Shown here: positions 45,561 through 53,876 of the stretch, piece by piece
How the letters are laid out: each line of letters starts with the position of its first letter
Numbering within the stretch: the stretch's first letter is position 1
NCBI RefSeq assembly: GCF_003464165.1
Contig: NZ_QSEK01000009.1
Coordinates: 13,953 to 77,952, forward strand
Reading direction: 5' to 3'
Length of the DNA: 64,000 nucleotides
Source of the DNA: Eubacterium sp. AM49-13BH
Lineage (GTDB): Bacteria > Bacillota > Clostridia > Lachnospirales > Lachnospiraceae
Notes under the pieces: generated by a model
Databases searched by the model: none
Told to the model about the DNA's origin: nothing
What the model saw: only the letters and a program-made list of their open reading frames with translations
Program-made: the position numbers and the translations under genes

Positions 45561-46013
45561 CGCATTATGGCTATGTACCTGACCGACTCATTTCCTAATC
45601 GGTCATAGCAATATTTGTTCTCAACACCCCTTGCCGAGCAAAATGCTTATGGGAAGTCACTAAGGAACAGACTGCTTATCTGTATCATAGGATTCTAACC
45701 TCTGCCGGGTACTCCGCCAGCTCCGTAGAGAAGTATCATTATCATTCTGACTGTCATCGCCATATCAGGGGCAACCTGATACTCATAGCCGGAGTTCTCG
45801 CTATTCTGAAATACAGAAATCACGGCGTACCTGCTAAAGTGGCTATCATCAGAAATAAAGTCTTAGTGAATGACTTATTCAATTTTCAAGCGAAAAGGCT
45901 TCCGTTTTTGCTATCCGGAATGAACCCCTTCACTCATTTGGACAAAGGGGTATGAAATGCACACCCAAAATCTCCGCTTTTCCAAAAATATTTCAAAAAA
46001 ATTTTTGGAAATT
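45561..46013. other. Non-coding hairpin-rich region upstream of parA
   Basis: No convincing ORF on either strand. It contains several inverted repeats: atagcca/tggctat and gaccga/tcggtc near parA (45556-45606), cccctt/aagggg around 45925-45950, and a perfect 10-bp pair ttccaaaaat (45980-45989) and atttttggaa (46001-46010) in a very AT-rich part. The place next to parAB makes it a candidate maintenance or replication region of the excised ICE, or a long regulated leader. No ORF with a ribosome-binding site was found. Confidence 0.45.
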
Positions 46014-46050
46014 AAAAAAAGCCGCCTGCTCCGGTTAGGAAACAGACGGC
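46014..46050 (-). terminator. Rho-independent terminator after the zinc-ribbon operon
   Basis: On the minus strand GCCGTCTG pairs with CAGGCGGC (one G-U) and is followed by seven T. It lies ten bases beyond the stop at 46061. Confidence 0.85.
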
Positions 46051-46060
46051 AAAACACGTT

Positions 46061-46240
46061 CTAAATGTATTCAATTTTCAATTTCTTTTTCTTTGCTTCA
46101 AGCACTTTGCAGAGGACATCATCTACTGCATCGGTGTATCGTCCCTGAGCTGCTAAATTGTTCTTCAGTTCAATGAGCGATTGTATCACTCGGCTTCGTT
46201 CTTCTTCATTTAAGTATAGATGATAGGTTTTCTCTCTCAT
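46061..46240 (-). CDS. Small ICE protein, paralogue of the 25792-25995 product
   Basis: A 59-residue protein: KTYHLYLNEEERSRVIQSL, then GRYTDAVDDVLCKVLEAKKK. The start is the ATG at 46240, after GGAGGGAC; it overlaps the stop of the zinc-ribbon gene. The shared YH...VI-SL...DAVDD-L-KV pattern ties it to the gene before virD4. Function unknown; two diverged copies in one element suggest a conserved regulatory or structural job. Confidence 0.7.
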   Translation of the reverse strand: MREKTYHLYLNEEERSRVIQSLIELKNNLAAQGRYTDAVDDVLCKVLEAKKKKLKIEYI

Positions 46241-47628
46241 TGGCTGTCCCTCCATCTTTCAAATGTATTTTTGATTATCTCCACATCTTCCTCTGTATCA
46301 GAAGAAATAAATATATGTACGCTCTGAAAAGCTTTCTTTAAATTATTGGCATAATCCAGTTCTGTGCCTTTCATCGGCAGCTTAATCAGCCTTATCCCTC
46401 GTTGCTTACACATATAGGCTTTCATTATTTCTATATTCTCGTCAGCACTTCCCGACTCAATAGCCAACTTTTCTGAAGGTATGTATGTTTCAAGCGGAAC
46501 TCCAAGCAATCGGTCAGAACCAAGTTCTGCTTTCAAACCTTTCCTATTAGAATAATAGCTGACCGCCAAAGCAGGAAACAATGACAAATACTCCTGCTCA
46601 CAAATTCGGCAGCCTTTCTTCAATATCGTTCTTTCATTTATCTTCATACTCCACGAATGACCGTGTCTGCATTTCCACCACGCTCTTTTTGCCGAAGTTC
46701 GTGATACCTCTGTAGGTTTCAGTTTATTCTGTTCATAATCCCATTCGCTAAGAAGCTGACCGTCTGTTGTCGCCAAATCATTATATCCGGCAAGTACTTC
46801 TCTCTCTGCACAAACGGGGCATACCGTACCTTTCACACGGGCATTGATAACAGATTTCCACTCGTTACCGCATTTACTGCATCTCCACCAGACATTTTTC
46901 CTCGACTTTGCATTTACTTCATCAGGCTTCAATGGCAAGTTCTTCTCCGACCACTCCGAAGCAATTTCAGGGTGTGTTGTCTGCAAATCGTTAAACCCTT
47001 TCAGGAATATGTACCCACTGCAATACGGGCATTTACTCCCACCGGAACGGGTAGAAATAAGGGTGTTCCACTCTCTGCCACAGTCCTTACACTTCCACCA
47101 AGCCTTACGATTGGCAAAGACCGTAACCTGAGTTGGAAGTGTCGGACAATTTCTGTCCGACCACTCGGCTGCTATATCCGGCAGAAGTGTTGCAAGGTCA
47201 TTAAAGCCTGCCAACACTTTATTATGGGAGCAGTACGGGCAACCCGTTTTATTTATTGTCCTGCTCTTAACGGCAGCTTCCCATTCGTGTCCCTTTTCAC
47301 ATCTCCATATCACTTTCTTATGAGAACCAATAGAAACTTCTGTCGGTTTTATCTTATTCTTTTTCGACCACTGCTTTACCAGTAGCGGCTCTAATGTCGC
47401 CAAATCGTTAATCCCTGCAATCACTCTCGCACCGGAACATATCGGGCATTTTTCTCCATTAGAACGAGCCTTAACGCTTGTCTGCCATTCGTGACCGCAA
47501 GCACCTCTCCACCATACTTTTTTATTTGAACCGAAAGTAATCTCATCAGGTTTAAGCGGTAAGTTCTTCTCTGACCACTCAGGAACAAGTTCCGGGCGTA
47601 CTTCTGCTAAACTGTTATTCATAGCCAA
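46237..47628 (-). CDS. Zinc-ribbon repeat protein with degenerate nuclease-like C-terminus
   Basis: A 463-residue protein. Five tandem units of about 68 residues, each with a WW-C-x-GH-W ... CPxC pattern (KVWWRGACGHEW/CPICSG, VIWRCEKGHEW/CPYCS, AWWKCKDCGREW/CPYCSG, VWWRCSKCGNEW/CPVCAE, AWWKCRHGHSW/CRICEQ), resembling DUF4379-type zinc ribbons. The C-terminus (370-450) looks like a Vsr/homing-type PD-(D/E)xK fold (ETYIPSEKLAIESGSADENI, GIRLIKLP), but the usual E-x-D-G is ESGS, so catalysis is doubtful. A TTG at 47628, seven bases after AAGGAGG, is the best start. Likely DNA-binding ICE cargo or defence; function unknown. Confidence 0.7.
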   Translation of the reverse strand: MAMNNSLAEVRPELVPEWSEKNLPLKPDEITFGSNKKVWWRGACGHEWQTSVKARSNGEKCPICSGARVIAGINDLATLEPLLVKQWSKKNKIKPTEVSIGSHKKVIWRCEKGHEWEAAVKSRTINKTGCPYCSHNKVLAGFNDLATLLPDIAAEWSDRNCPTLPTQVTVFANRKAWWKCKDCGREWNTLISTRSGGSKCPYCSGYIFLKGFNDLQTTHPEIASEWSEKNLPLKPDEVNAKSRKNVWWRCSKCGNEWKSVINARVKGTVCPVCAEREVLAGYNDLATTDGQLLSEWDYEQNKLKPTEVSRTSAKRAWWKCRHGHSWSMKINERTILKKGCRICEQEYLSLFPALAVSYYSNRKGLKAELGSDRLLGVPLETYIPSEKLAIESGSADENIEIMKAYMCKQRGIRLIKLPMKGTELDYANNLKKAFQSVHIFISSDTEEDVEIIKNTFERWRDSQ

Positions 47629-47703
47629 ACCTCAACCTCCTTGTGCTTAGAGTATATGAAGTTTTAGCTTTATCTTGTAGTTTGCGAATATCCGTATAAA
47701 TAG

Positions 47704-47745
47704 AAAAAGCCCTTTGAGAAAAGGATTTCTCCTCTCTCAAAGGGC
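47704..47745 (-). terminator. Perfect 11-bp hairpin terminator
   Basis: GCCCTTTGAGA pairs perfectly with TCTCAAAGGGC, followed on the minus strand by TTTTTCTATTT. It lies about 25 bases past the stop at 47770 and closes that transcription unit. Confidence 0.88.
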
Positions 47746-47769
47746 AAATTGACAAACTTGAATTTGTAA

Positions 47770-48147
47770 TTACATTCCATACATATTGGCATTCTTTACA
47801 AGTACTTTATCACCCTTTTCTAATTGTTCCTTGGAAATTCCTCGTAACCCAAGTCCAACATGCTCTGTTTTATATCCACAACCATTTGCTTTTCGTTCTT
47901 TTGTATGTACATCGACAGTAGTAATTCTGGTTTCTAAGATATCTCCATTTGCTTTATAAATACATGCATTTTCCCCTTCTCTGCACATCCCTGTTAATAT
48001 GTTTCCTGTGGCAACTGTTCCAACTCCCATAATTGTAAATATATCATCAATAATCAATTCAAAATCTTCTTTTAAACACGATGGAACATCTAATCTGCTC
48101 ATGTATTCTGTTTCTCGTTCTTTTTTGCTTTTACCAAATAATCCCAT
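47770..48147 (-). CDS. Stand-alone protein with an EF-Tu domain-2-like beta barrel
   Basis: A 125-residue protein. VGTVATGNILTGMCREGEN and EHVGLGLRGISKEQLEKGDK are the beta-barrel signatures of translation-factor domain 2 (GxGTVxTG, VGLxLRGI), but there is no GTP-binding domain. AGGAGGAAT precedes the ATG. It is flanked by two strong terminators, so it is a single-gene unit. It could be ICE cargo or the first chromosomal gene beyond the element; its role is unknown. Confidence 0.7.
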   Translation of the reverse strand: MGLFGKSKKERETEYMSRLDVPSCLKEDFELIIDDIFTIMGVGTVATGNILTGMCREGENACIYKANGDILETRITTVDVHTKERKANGCGYKTEHVGLGLRGISKEQLEKGDKVLVKNANMYGM

Positions 48148-48191
48148 GGTATTCCTCCTTTAAAACTTCCGATTTGTATTTCTGTTTGTTT

Positions 48192-48223
48192 TAAAAATGG
48201 GCAATCCCGATTGGAATTGCCCA
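48192..48223 (-). terminator. Rho-independent terminator downstream of lysS
   Basis: TGGGCAATTCC pairs with GGGATTGCCCA on the minus strand and is followed by TTTTTA. It is 150 bases from the lysS stop, an unusually long distance that would fit an ICE end inserted between gene and terminator. Confidence 0.75.
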
Positions 48224-48372
48224 CTCTTTGTACTAATTATGCGATTTTTTCTTGCTTGCACCGATTTCTGCATCAATTGATGTAAGTTTGATGTAAATCG
48301 CTGTTTTTTTAGTTTTTTATCAAATGAAGTACGTCCCGTCTATTTGGTAAAACGGTACATCTTTACATCATC
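48224..48372. other. Candidate ICE/chromosome junction
   Basis: A non-coding stretch between lysS and the terminator. It holds the direct repeats ttgatgtaa (twice, 11 bases apart), an inverted pair gcgattt/aaatcgc about 50 bases apart, and a near-palindrome around gtcccgt/acggtac. Such small repeats are typical of recombination ends. The other ICE end is outside the window, so the att core cannot be identified. Confidence 0.4.
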
Positions 48373-50426
48373 TTAATAGAGCTTTGCACCTGCCGGAATG
48401 TGGTCATCTACCATCAGAAGATGAAGCTTTTCTTCGCCTTCTTCTTCATGAATAGCACTGAGGAGCATACCGCAAGAGTCAATGCCCATCATCGCTCTCG
48501 GTGGAAGATTTGTGATAGCGATAAGAGTCTTTCCAACCAGTTCCTCCGGCTCATAAAAGCTATGAATACCGCTTAAAATGGTTCTGTCTGTGCCTGTTCC
48601 GTCATCAAGAGTAAACTGTAACAGTTTCTTTGACTTCGGTACTGCAACACACTCTTTAACCTTTACTGCACGGAAATCTGACTTGCTGAATGTATCAAAG
48701 TCTACCATTTCCTCAAACAAAGGCTCAATCTTTACTTTAGAAAAATCAATCTTTTCAGACTCAGTTTTTACATTTTTTTCAGGTGCTTCAGAAGCTGTAT
48801 TATTTACATCATTTTTCTTATTTACACCATCTAAGGATTTCATTGTCGGGAAGAGCAGCACATCCCTAATCGCAGGTGAATCTGTAAGCAGCATAACAAG
48901 TCTGTCAATACCGTAACCGATACCGCCTGTTGGTGGCATACCTACTGCAAGTGCGTTAAGGAAGTCCTCATCTGTGTGCTGTGCTTCCTCGTCGCCGTTC
49001 TCTGCGTTCTTATCCTGCTGTGCGAAACGCTCTCTCTGGTCGATTGGGTCGTTAAGCTCTGAGTATGCATTACACATTTCCCATGTGTTAATGAAAAGCT
49101 CGAAACGTTCAACCTTCTCTGGATCAGATGGCTTCTTCTTAGTAAGTGGAGATATTGCAAGAGGATGATCCATAATGAATGTAGGCTGGATTAAATTCTC
49201 CTCGCAGTACTCCTCAAAGAAGAGGTTGATGATGTCACCCTTAGTATGACGCTCCTCGAACTCAATTCCTCTCTCCTTAGCAAGAGCCTTAGCTTCTTCG
49301 TCAGTCTTAATTGTATCAAAATCAACACCGGCGTATTCCTTAATTGCGTCATTCATAGTAAGTCTTCTGAATGGCTTTCCAAGGTCAATCTCTGTGCCGT
49401 TGTAAGTAATCTTAGTTGTACCGCATACAGTCTCAGCAAGGTGTCTGAACATGCTCTCAGTAAGTTCCATCATTCCTTCGTAATCTGTGTATGCCTGGTA
49501 AAGCTCCATAAGTGTGAACTCAGGGTTGTGTCTAGTATCAACACCTTCGTTACGGTATACTCGTCCGATTTCGTAAACTCTCTCAAGACCACCAACGATA
49601 AGTCTCTTAAGATAAAGCTCTAATGAAATACGAAGCTTAACGTCCTCGTCAAGTGCGTTGTAATGAGTCTCAAATGGTCTTGCAGCAGCACCACCAGCAT
49701 TAGATACAAGTGTTGGTGTCTCAACTTCCATGAAGTCTCTGCCATCAAGGAACTTTCTGATTTCCTTGATAATCTTTGATCTCTTTACAAATGTTTCCTT
49801 AACCTCAGGATTCATTATTAAATCAACATATCTCTGACGGTATCTCATATCAGTATCTGTGATTCCGTGGAACTTCTCTGGAAGTACCTGTAAACTCTTA
49901 GAAAGAAGAGTAATCTCCTCAGCGTGAACTGAAATCTCTCCTGTCTTAGTTCTGAAGATAAATCCCTTGATACCGAAGATATCACCGATATCAGACTTCT
50001 TGAAGTCTGCATATGCTTCTTCGCCAATTGCATCTCTTGAAATATATGCCTGCATTCTGCCCTTAAGATCAGCAATGTTACAGAAAGATGCCTTTCCCAT
50101 TACTCTCTTGAACATCATACGTCCAGCAATGCTACATTGATTGGAGAAGCATCCATAATAGCCCTTCTCTCATTGTAATCAGCAGTAACTGCTTCTCTTG
50201 CCTGCTGCTCATCTAAACCTTCAGTATTAACTGCTGGTCTGTCACCAAGAAGTTCCTTCTCATGTGCTTCATAGATGGCTCTGATTTCATCTGTGTGATG
50301 TGTTACATCATACTTTGTTATCTGGAATGGATCCTTACCTGCGTCCTGAAGGTTCTTTAACTTCTCCATACGAACCTTAATCTGCTCGTTAACGTCAGGC
50401 TGCTGTGCAGATTTATTATCTCCCAT
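48373..50426 (-). CDS. lysS: Lysyl-tRNA synthetase with C-terminal tRNA-binding domain, one-base frameshift
   Basis: Class II lysyl-tRNA synthetase. The N-terminal OB-fold region is in the 5' part (50426-50115); motif 2-like [40 protein letters not shown] and motif 3 [16 protein letters not shown] are in the 3' part. After the catalytic domain comes a linker and a Trbp111/EMAPII-like tRNA-binding domain ([20 protein letters not shown] ... [14 protein letters not shown]), as in some clostridial LysRS. The gene is split at about 50129-50133 by one missing base; restoring it gives [19 protein letters not shown] and about 684 residues. As the gene is essential, the break is most likely a sequence error. 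It lies 63 bases after greA in one operon. Confidence 0.92.
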
Positions 50427-50489
50427 GAATGAGTATCTCCTTTTCTATACGTTACTGAAATATATCTTTATTAGTCGTTCTCTCAGAAA

Positions 50490-50966
50490 TTAGTCGTTCT
50501 TTACAGATACAACTGTATATTCAATCTCTCCAACAGGTGCTTCTACCTTAACAGTATCACCCTTCTTCTTTCCAATAAGAGCTGCACCAAGTGGTGACTC
50601 ATTAGAAATCTTGTTATTAAGGCTGTCTGCCTCTGATGAACCAACGATTGTGTACTCAATATCCTCATCGAATTCTACGTCGTGAAGTACAACAACGCTC
50701 TCCATCTTAACTACATCTTTATTCTTATCGTTATCCTGAATAACCTCACAGTTAGCAAGAATTGCTTCAAGTTCTGCAATTTCTGTTTCGATATCTCTCT
50801 GCTCGTCCTTAGCTGCATCGTACTCAGCGTTCTCTGATAAATCGCCCTGCTCTCTTGCTTCCTTTAACTTCTGGGCAACTTCCTTTCTTCTGACAACCTT
50901 AAGCTCCTCAAGTCTTGCTACTCTTTCGTCATACCCCTTTTTAGTAAGAAACTGTTTCTCTGCCAT
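50490..50966 (-). CDS. greA: Transcription elongation factor GreA
   Basis: A 158-residue protein of normal GreA length. The N-terminal coiled coil (LKEAREQGDLSENAEYDAAK, with the DLSENAEYDAAK tip that reactivates arrested RNA polymerase) precedes an FKBP-like C-terminal domain (NNKISNESPLGAALIGKKKG). It is directly behind a consensus promoter and in front of lysS, a greA-lysS arrangement typical of Firmicutes. Confidence 0.97.
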   Translation of the reverse strand: MAEKQFLTKKGYDERVARLEELKVVRRKEVAQKLKEAREQGDLSENAEYDAAKDEQRDIETEIAELEAILANCEVIQDNDKNKDVVKMESVVVLHDVEFDEDIEYTIVGSSEADSLNNKISNESPLGAALIGKKKGDTVKVEAPVGEIEYTVVSVKND

Positions 50967-51047
50967 GTTCTTATCACCTTTCTATATATATGCTACACTA
51001 ATATGCTGCTGCTCTACTAGAGAATAAAACCCCACAAGCGTCACAAT

Positions 51048-51076
51048 ATTATAAACTATCAGTTCCTGTCTGTCAA
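51048..51076 (-). promoter_or_regulatory. Consensus sigma-A promoter of greA-lysS
   Basis: On the minus strand TTGACA (51071-51076), exactly 17 bases, TATAAT (51048-51053): both hexamers match consensus perfectly. The -35 box overlaps the dusB stop codon. Strong constitutive expression is expected. Confidence 0.88.
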
Positions 51077-52038
51077 TGCAGCCCTTCCAGTATCCTGTCC
51101 ACCAGCGCATCAAACTGTTCCAGATTAGTAACCTGATTAGCTTCATTTCTTAATGCCGCTGCGTGCTTGATTCCTGCTGTATACCATGCAAAATGTTTTC
51201 TCATCTCGCGGATTCCTGTAAACTCGCCTTTTATCTCACACAGTCCTTTGGCATGTCTCTTAATCATCTGGCATATTTCTTCAACAGATGGAGGTGCAAT
51301 TATTGTACCATTATTCATATATTCAGAAACCTGTCTGAATATCCATGGATTTCCTCTTGCGGCCCTTCCAATCATTATTCCGTCACAGCCGGTCTGCTTC
51401 ATCATATTAACAGCGTCTTCGCCGCTTTTAATATCGCCATTACCAATAACAGGAATTGATACTGCTTCTTTGACCTGTCTTATAATATCCCAGTCTGCAT
51501 GTCCTGAATAATACTGCTGTCTTGTTCTTGCATGGACTGCAACGGCAGCCCCGCCTGACTCCTCAATAACATGTGCTATCTCAGGCGCATTTATACTATT
51601 CTCATCAAATCCTGCCCTTATCTTGATTGTAAGCGGCTTATCAAGTGCATCAGCCATCTTCTCGACTATTCTTCCGACAAGCACAGGGTCCTTCATAAGT
51701 GCCGAGCCTTCGCCGTTATTGACTACCTTTGGCACAGGACATCCCATATTGACATCAATTATATCAAACTCTCTTTCAGAAAGTCTCTTCGCTATATCAG
51801 CCATGATATCAGGGTCTGAACCGAAAAGCTGCAATGCAAGCGGACGCTCCCCCGGCACCGTCTTCATCAGGTCTTCTGTATTCTTATTGTTATACAGCAC
51901 TGCTTTGGCGCTGACCATCTCTGTACACATAAGCCCACAGCCCTGCTCCTTGCATAAAAGTCGAAATGGCAGGTCTGTTACTCCTGCCATCGGTGCCAAT
52001 GCAATATTGTTCTTTATCTCAACATTTCCAATTCTCAT
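51073..52038 (-). CDS. dusB: tRNA-dihydrouridine synthase DusB
   Basis: A 321-residue flavoprotein that reduces uridine in tRNA. Visible: the LAPMAGVTDLPFR entry, NMGCPVPKVVNNGEGSALM with the catalytic Cys, and GIMIGRAARGNPWIF. It comes 2 bases after the DUF6145-like gene in an operon with birA. Confidence 0.95.
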   Translation of the reverse strand: MRIGNVEIKNNIALAPMAGVTDLPFRLLCKEQGCGLMCTEMVSAKAVLYNNKNTEDLMKTVPGERPLALQLFGSDPDIMADIAKRLSEREFDIIDVNMGCPVPKVVNNGEGSALMKDPVLVGRIVEKMADALDKPLTIKIRAGFDENSINAPEIAHVIEESGGAAVAVHARTRQQYYSGHADWDIIRQVKEAVSIPVIGNGDIKSGEDAVNMMKQTGCDGIMIGRAARGNPWIFRQVSEYMNNGTIIAPPSVEEICQMIKRHAKGLCEIKGEFTGIREMRKHFAWYTAGIKHAAALRNEANQVTNLEQFDALVDRILEGLH

Positions 52039-52040
52039 AA

Positions 52041-52373
52041 TTACTCCATGCCTAAGAAGAATACCTTGAAGAACATCTCAAGTGATTCAAGAAGTTCTCT
52101 CTTCTCATACTGATACTTCTTGACGAGCATACCGCATGCTATCTCATCATACAGTAAATCGCCCTCGTCTGCTGATGATTTGAACAAAAGATTGCCTTCC
52201 TCATCGAATTCCATATCAAGTATTCCGCCTACTTCCTCTGTGAAAAGAACGCACATAATCTTTAACTCGTTCTTTACATCATCAGGAAGCTTATCAAAAT
52301 CAGGGTTAAAATAGTATTTCTTCTCATAAGAATTAGATACACATAAAACTACATTTTCATCAAACATATCCAT
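52041..52373 (-). CDS. DUF6145-like conserved protein
   Basis: A 110-residue acidic soluble protein (NVVLCVSNSYEKKYYFNPDF, CVLFTEEVGGILDMEFDEEG). It fits the DUF6145-type proteins seen next to birA/dusB in Lachnospiraceae; I know of no function. It overlaps birA by 14 bases and precedes dusB by 2. Confidence 0.75.
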   Translation of the reverse strand: MDMFDENVVLCVSNSYEKKYYFNPDFDKLPDDVKNELKIMCVLFTEEVGGILDMEFDEEGNLLFKSSADEGDLLYDEIACGMLVKKYQYEKRELLESLEMFFKVFFLGME

Positions 52374-53373
52374 ATAATCCTCTCACAGAAACCTCTCCGG
52401 TTCTGATAATCTTCTCGCCCTCGTCTGTCTTAATGATAAGCTCGCCCTCATCATTGATTCCAAGTGCTTTTCCAACAATTTCCTTGTCAGCATATATTGC
52501 CTTGACGTCGCCGCCCTTATTGACAAGCATTGAATTATAGTCTTCTTTAAGTCCAGCCAGATTCTGTGTCTTAACAAATGTATCATAGTACTTTGCAAAG
52601 CTCTCTGAAAATGCGGCTACTATACGGCTTCTTTTCAGATGGTCGCCAGTCTCAAGATACAGCGAAGAAGCTGTTGCCTTGATTGAATCATCAAATTCTG
52701 TCGTATTAACATTAATTCCCATACCGATAACTACATAATGTATGTAATCCATCTCAGCACTCATCTCTGTTAATATTCCACATACTTTCTTCTTATTAAG
52801 AACTATATCATTAGGCCACTTTATACGGCACTCTGCATCATGTCCGTCCTCTTTAAGAACCTTGTGGATTGCCTCCTGCACAGCCATGGCTGCCACTATT
52901 GTAAGCATTGATGCATTGACTGGTGCAATATCCGGTCTCAAAAGAAGTGACATCCATATCCCACTTCCTGCAGGAGAAACCCAATTCCTGCCGCGTCTGC
53001 CCCGGCCGCCTGTCTGGCTCTCTGTTATATAAAGTGTTCCGTCCACTGCATTATCTCTCTCTGCCGCTCTTTTGGCTTCATTGTTGGTAGAATCTGTCTC
53101 GTCATAATATACTACTTCGCGGATAATCCCTGTTGTATTGCCTGTATCCACACAGGTAAGCTGACTCATTATCTCGCTTGATGTAAGAATATCAGGATAC
53201 TGTGTTATATGATAACCTTTATTCTGGACTGCCTCTATAACATAGCCTTCTTCTTTTAACTGGTTTATCACCTTCCAGACAGCCGTTCTTGAAACACCCA
53301 GCATATTGCACAATGCCTGTCCTGATACATATCCATCTGATTTTCTTAATACATTTAAAATCTTAGTCTTCAT
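52360..53373 (-). CDS. birA: Bifunctional biotin ligase / biotin repressor BirA
   Basis: A 337-residue protein. The N-terminal winged helix (SGQALCNMLGVSRTAVWKVI) precedes the biotin-protein ligase domain with GRGRRGRNWVSPAGSG (about 127), KWPNDIVLNKKKVCGIL and GMGINVN; a C-terminal SH3-like domain follows. It attaches biotin to carboxylases and represses biotin genes. The start is set at the ATG at 53373, which overlaps the preceding stop (ATGA); a start 15 bases upstream is possible. Confidence 0.94.
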   Translation of the reverse strand: MKTKILNVLRKSDGYVSGQALCNMLGVSRTAVWKVINQLKEEGYVIEAVQNKGYHITQYPDILTSSEIMSQLTCVDTGNTTGIIREVVYYDETDSTNNEAKRAAERDNAVDGTLYITESQTGGRGRRGRNWVSPAGSGIWMSLLLRPDIAPVNASMLTIVAAMAVQEAIHKVLKEDGHDAECRIKWPNDIVLNKKKVCGILTEMSAEMDYIHYVVIGMGINVNTTEFDDSIKATASSLYLETGDHLKRSRIVAAFSESFAKYYDTFVKTQNLAGLKEDYNSMLVNKGGDVKAIYADKEIVGKALGINDEGELIIKTDEGEKIIRTGEVSVRGLYGYV

Positions 53374-53654
53374 ACCATTACCCGCCATGCTATTACTGCC
53401 ATAAGCAGAAGTCCTAACGTAACAACTGTAAGAATAACGCCTGACACCGTTCTGTCGCTCATGAAATTCTTAGCCGCTGTAAGTCCGTTAACTAATGCTC
53501 CAAGCATGAATTCCACAGCGAATAATATTCCACTTCCGCTGCGAAGGAAAAGTATAATTATGAATACTACTCCTATTGCAAATGTGAGTGCTATATTGGC
53601 ATAGTCTATGAGCATCTTGCTCTTTCTATACGCGCCGCTCGTTGTATAATACAT
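53370..53654 (-). CDS. Small membrane protein of the birA operon
   Basis: A 94-residue protein with three hydrophobic segments (IALTFAIGVVFIIILFL, ILFAVEFMLGALVNGLTAA, GVILTVVTLGLLLMAVIAW). I do not recognise a family. The ATGA overlap with birA shows coupling. TGGAGGCG precedes the ATG at 53654. It is the first gene of a four-gene operon ending with dusB. Confidence 0.65.
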   Translation of the reverse strand: MYYTTSGAYRKSKMLIDYANIALTFAIGVVFIIILFLRSGSGILFAVEFMLGALVNGLTAAKNFMSDRTVSGVILTVVTLGLLLMAVIAWRVMV

Positions 53655-53707
53655 AACGCCTCCATAATAAATATCTGATGAATTACAATTTCATGCTGTG
53701 TCGTCCC

Positions 53708-53876
53708 GATTTTGGACTTCCTCGTGTCTACCCGCTGTTTTAAAGTCCAATCTGTCATTCTTTCTCGTCACTTTTGGACTTTCACATGCCTTTCCACTGC
53801 TCTAACGTCCAATTCCGCATGTTGGCTTCCCGATTTTGGACTTCCGGCATGACACACACCACTCTAACGTCCAATT
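53708..53876. repeat. Three 62-bp tandem repeats, each with an inverted pair
   Basis: ttttggactt at 53710, 53772 and 53834, and the matching right arm (aaagtccaa or aacgtccaa) at 53742, 53804 and 53866: both series have an exact 62-bp period. Within each unit the arms (TTGGACTT/AAGTCCAA-like) can fold into a hairpin, while the bases between arms vary. The array starts at the argF stop codon and fills the gap to the next operon. Confidence 0.8.

Noticed and set aside
48373..50426. lysS as a true pseudogene
   Set aside because: Both halves are fully conserved and joined by adding one base; loss of an essential gene without decay is implausible, so a sequence error is preferred.
53708..53876. 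The 62-bp repeats as a CRISPR array
   Set aside because: Only three units, no cas genes, and the repeat consists of two separated arms around variable bases, not a uniform direct repeat with spacers.
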